Positions 14,374-16,440 of a DNA stretch of 16,440 bases are shown here, piece after piece (positions within the stretch are counted from its first letter, which is position 1; every line of letters starts with the position of its first letter). Position numbers and translations under genes: made by a program. Origin of the DNA: Oxalobacteraceae bacterium (lineage in GTDB: Bacteria > Pseudomonadota > Gammaproteobacteria > Burkholderiales > Burkholderiaceae_D); contig CANFGA010000016.1 of the NCBI GenBank assembly GCA_947446335.1, positions 1-16,440 on the forward strand, read 5' to 3'. The notes below the pieces were generated by a model that did no database searches, had not been told where the DNA came from, and saw nothing but the letters and a program-made list of their open reading frames with translations.

Positions 14374-15279
14374 TCACTGCTGGCGCAGCACCTTCAGCTT
14401 TTGCTTGATCTCGGGCATCGCGGCAAACGCGGCTTGCTCGCCGGCCAGGATCGCCAGGTTGCGGCCGTTGAAATCATTACTTTTCATCAATCCCAGGCTC
14501 GGCTCGATCACGACATCGGCATCCTTGAGCTCGAATTGATTGATGCGCTGCCCCATGATGCTGAAAGTTTGCATCAGCACTTCCAGCGAACTGAGCGCCA
14601 CCTGCTTCTCGGTTTGCGTCGAAATGTTGACGGCGATGACGAAATCGGCGCCCATCTCGCGCGCAAAACGCACCGGCACCGGCGCCACCAGGCCGCCATC
14701 GACATAGCTGTGACCGCCGATTTCTACCGGCTGAAACACGCCCGGCACTGCCGATGAGGCGCGCACCGCCATCCCGGTATTGCCGCGCCGAAACAGGATC
14801 GGCATGCCGTTTTTCAAGTCGGTGGCAACCGCGCCAAAGGGCAGCTTCAACTTTTCGATCGGCGCCTGGTGCACGGCGGCGTTAACGTAATTTTGCAGCG
14901 CCGCGCCCTTGAGCACGCCCGAGGTCCTGGCGAACAGGGGCAAGGCCCAGTCGGAGATCGCCGCTTCATCCATCGCCAGCGCCATTTTTTGCAACGCAAA
15001 GCCGGAGTTGCCGGCCGCATACAAAGCGCCGACCACGCTGCCGGCGCTGGTGCCGACCACGACATCGGCCAGGATACCCTGCGATTCGAGCGCCTTGATC
15101 ACGCCGATATGGGCGAAGCCGCGCGCCGCGCCGCCGCCGAGCGCCAGGCCGATGACGATTTTTTTGGGCTGCGCCAGTTCGAGCGGGGCAATTTGCAGCG
15201 GCTGCAGCACAGGGGCCTTGCTGCTGCAGGCAGCGAGCAGGCAAGCGATGGCGATCAGGGAAAGGCGTCTTGACATCAT
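14374..15279 (-). CDS. Patatin-like phospholipase, predicted lipoprotein (RssA-like)
   Basis: 301-aa predicted serine hydrolase of the patatin family (RssA/YlbK/NTE-like), acting on phospholipids or other acyl esters. It starts with MMSRRLSLIAIACLLAAC, a lipoprotein signal with lipobox LAAC and acylated Cys18, so the enzyme should be anchored in the cell envelope. The residue after Cys is Ser, which favours the outer membrane. Patatin motifs are intact: oxyanion hole GGGAARG (48-54), nucleophile elbow GTSAGS with Ser78, and catalytic DGG with Asp194. GGAG lies 11 bases before the first of two adjacent ATGs. E. coli RssA lacks a lipobox. The gene follows phoR after 67 bases on the same strand and may be co-transcribed. 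The substrate cannot be told from sequence. Confidence 0.93.
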   Translation of the reverse strand: MMSRRLSLIAIACLLAACSSKAPVLQPLQIAPLELAQPKKIVIGLALGGGAARGFAHIGVIKALESQGILADVVVGTSAGSVVGALYAAGNSGFALQKMALAMDEAAISDWALPLFARTSGVLKGAALQNYVNAAVHQAPIEKLKLPFGAVATDLKNGMPILFRRGNTGMAVRASSAVPGVFQPVEIGGHSYVDGGLVAPVPVRFAREMGADFVIAVNISTQTEKQVALSSLEVLMQTFSIMGQRINQFELKDADVVIEPSLGLMKSNDFNGRNLAILAGEQAAFAAMPEIKQKLKVLRQQ

Positions 15280-15346
15280 GAGGGAAAGCGCTCCGGCATT
15301 GCTAATGGGCAAGCCTGATTGTAACTCAAGGCGCAACCTGCAGCCT

Positions 15347-16440
15347 TCAAGCCGGACCGGCCAGTGCCGCCTTGGCTGGGGCAACGGCGCTCTTGGGCAG
15401 GGCAGCGATGAAGCAACTGCCCTTGCCTGCAACCGACTTGATCACCAGATTGCCGCCATGACGCAGCAGCACATGCTTGACGATCGCCAGCCCCAGGCCG
15501 GTGCCCTGGGTTTCGCGCGAGCGGCTCTTGTCGACCCGGTAAAAGCGCTCGGTCAGGCGCGAGATATGCTCGGCGCTGATGCCGATGCCGCTATCTTGCG
15601 CGACAAATTGTGGGCCGTCGGGGCCGTCTTTCCAGTCCAGGTGGATGGTACCGCCGGGCGGCGTGTAACGCACCGCATTCGAGGCCAGATTGCCGAAGGC
15701 GCTGCGCAACTCCTCGGCTCCGCCTTGCACATCGGGGCCGCTGCAATCCATCGTGATCTGGTGCTTGCCAGCCGACAAGGCCTGCGCTTCGCGTACGATC
15801 TGGTCCATCAATACATGGACATCGACCCGCTCCGGGCGCAGCGGATAATCGACCGACTCCAGGCGCGACAAGGTCAACATGTCTTCGATCAAGTGCTGCA
15901 TCCGCAACGCCTGCTCGGTCATCAGCTTGATGTGCGCGGCGCGGGTGCGCGCATCAAGGTCGAGTTCGGTCGAAGCGATTTCGAGAAAACCGACGATGAC
16001 GGTCAAAGGCGTGCGCAATTCATGCGAGGCATTGGCGATGAAGTCGCGCCGCATCATCTCGGTGCGCACGCTCTCGGTCGCATCGTGGGTCACCAGGATC
16101 TGGCGCCGCTTGTCAAATGGAATGATATGGACGATCAGCTTGCGATTGCGAAACGACAGCGTCAACGGACGCTCGTAGCGGCCCAGGATGATGTACTCCA
16201 TGAATTCGGGGCTGCGCACCAGGTTCGTGACACGCATCCCTTCGTCGCGCGCATTGATCAAGCCCAGATGCTGTTCGGCGGCCGGGTTGCACCACTCCAT
16301 GAACAGCACGTCGTCCATGATGACCACGCCGTCCGGCAACAAGTGCATGGCCTGGCGAAAACGCGCCAGCCACTCGGTCAATTCCAGCTGACCTTTTTCT
16401 TCATCGCGCCGCATCCGGTACAGGCGCGAAAAGATGTTGG
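15347..16440 (-). CDS. phoR: Phosphate-regulon-type sensor histidine kinase PhoR (5' end outside window)
   Basis: C-terminal part of a two-component sensor kinase, truncated by the window edge: the frame runs open through 16440. Numbering from the internal Met at 16414, a PAS domain lies at about 20-112 (LLPDGVVIMD, WCNPAAEQHLGL). The HisKA helix DFIANASHELRTPLT carries the phospho-acceptor His131. The HATPase domain has the N box FGNLASNAVRYTPPGG (240-255), G1 DSGIGIS (274-280), F box RFYRVDKSRSR (290-300) and G2 GTGLGLAIVKH (304-314). This layout with a PAS just before HisKA is that of PhoR, which normally has an N-terminal membrane anchor, not visible here, and pairs with PhoB. Assignment to PhoR rather than another HPK1 kinase rests on overall similarity; the neighbours that would confirm it lie outside. 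Confidence 0.88.
   Translation of the reverse strand, partial: NIFSRLYRMRRDEEKGQLELTEWLARFRQAMHLLPDGVVIMDDVLFMEWCNPAAEQHLGLINARDEGMRVTNLVRSPEFMEYIILGRYERPLTLSFRNRKLIVHIIPFDKRRQILVTHDATESVRTEMMRRDFIANASHELRTPLTVIVGFLEIASTELDLDARTRAAHIKLMTEQALRMQHLIEDMLTLSRLESVDYPLRPERVDVHVLMDQIVREAQALSAGKHQITMDCSGPDVQGGAEELRSAFGNLASNAVRYTPPGGTIHLDWKDGPDGPQFVAQDSGIGISAEHISRLTERFYRVDKSRSRETQGTGLGLAIVKHVLLRHGGNLVIKSVAGKGSCFIAALPKSAVAPAKAALAGPA

Noticed and set aside
15280..15432. 51-codon N-terminal extension of the patatin-like protein
   Set aside because: It would bury the lipoprotein signal and overlap the phoR 3' end. The extension has no resemblance to family members.

Overview
The window is a chromosomal housekeeping stretch from a betaproteobacterium. 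The order carA-carB-greA next to yhbY / rlmE-ftsH-folP-glmM, with a PhoR-type kinase nearby, fits Burkholderiales, and the protein sequences look most like Oxalobacteraceae (Herminiimonas/Janthinobacterium/Collimonas-like). That family placement is inference from recognition, not a database result. Every protein gene except yhbY is on the minus strand, so the natural reading direction is from 16440 down to 1.

Reading in transcription order: (1) 16440-15347, the 3' part of a PhoR-like sensor histidine kinase cut by the window edge. (2) 15279-14374, a patatin-like phospholipase with a lipoprotein signal. (3) 14311-13904, a small GlcG/HbpS-family protein, followed directly by a REP-like inverted pair. 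(4) 13756-8096, the carA-carB-greA-DUF4149 gene run. It has a clear sigma70 promoter and a leader of about 145 nt containing a hairpin over the carA ribosome binding site. carA/carB overlap by 8 nt, greA and the DUF4149 gene share one base, and a large hairpin separates carB from greA. (5) yhbY (plus strand, 7547-8020) converges on the DUF4149 gene and diverges from rlmE. (6) 7506-2451, rlmE, ftsH, folP, glmM, in the order known from E. coli, with a strong intrinsic terminator between ftsH and folP. (7) tRNA-Pro(UGG), with its own strong promoter and terminator, then tRNA-Arg(UCU). (8) A GspE/PilB-type secretion ATPase ending at 39.

Functionally the genes cover carbamoyl phosphate synthesis for arginine and pyrimidines (carAB), transcript cleavage (greA), 50S ribosome maturation (yhbY, rlmE), membrane protein quality control (ftsH), folate synthesis (folP), amino sugar supply for peptidoglycan and LPS (glmM), phosphate sensing (phoR), and type II secretion or type IV pilus assembly (gspE-like). 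I see no CRISPR array, transposase, prophage or defence system.

I do not find a convincing undescribed multi-gene system. The most interesting signal is the carA translation initiation region: a TTG start with a strong Shine-Dalgarno partly enclosed in a perfect 7-bp hairpin, a 16-codon upstream ORF whose stop lies in that hairpin, and a competing long-range pairing. Lesser points are the REP-like element, the carB-greA hairpin, and the apparent isolation of folP-glmM behind a terminator.
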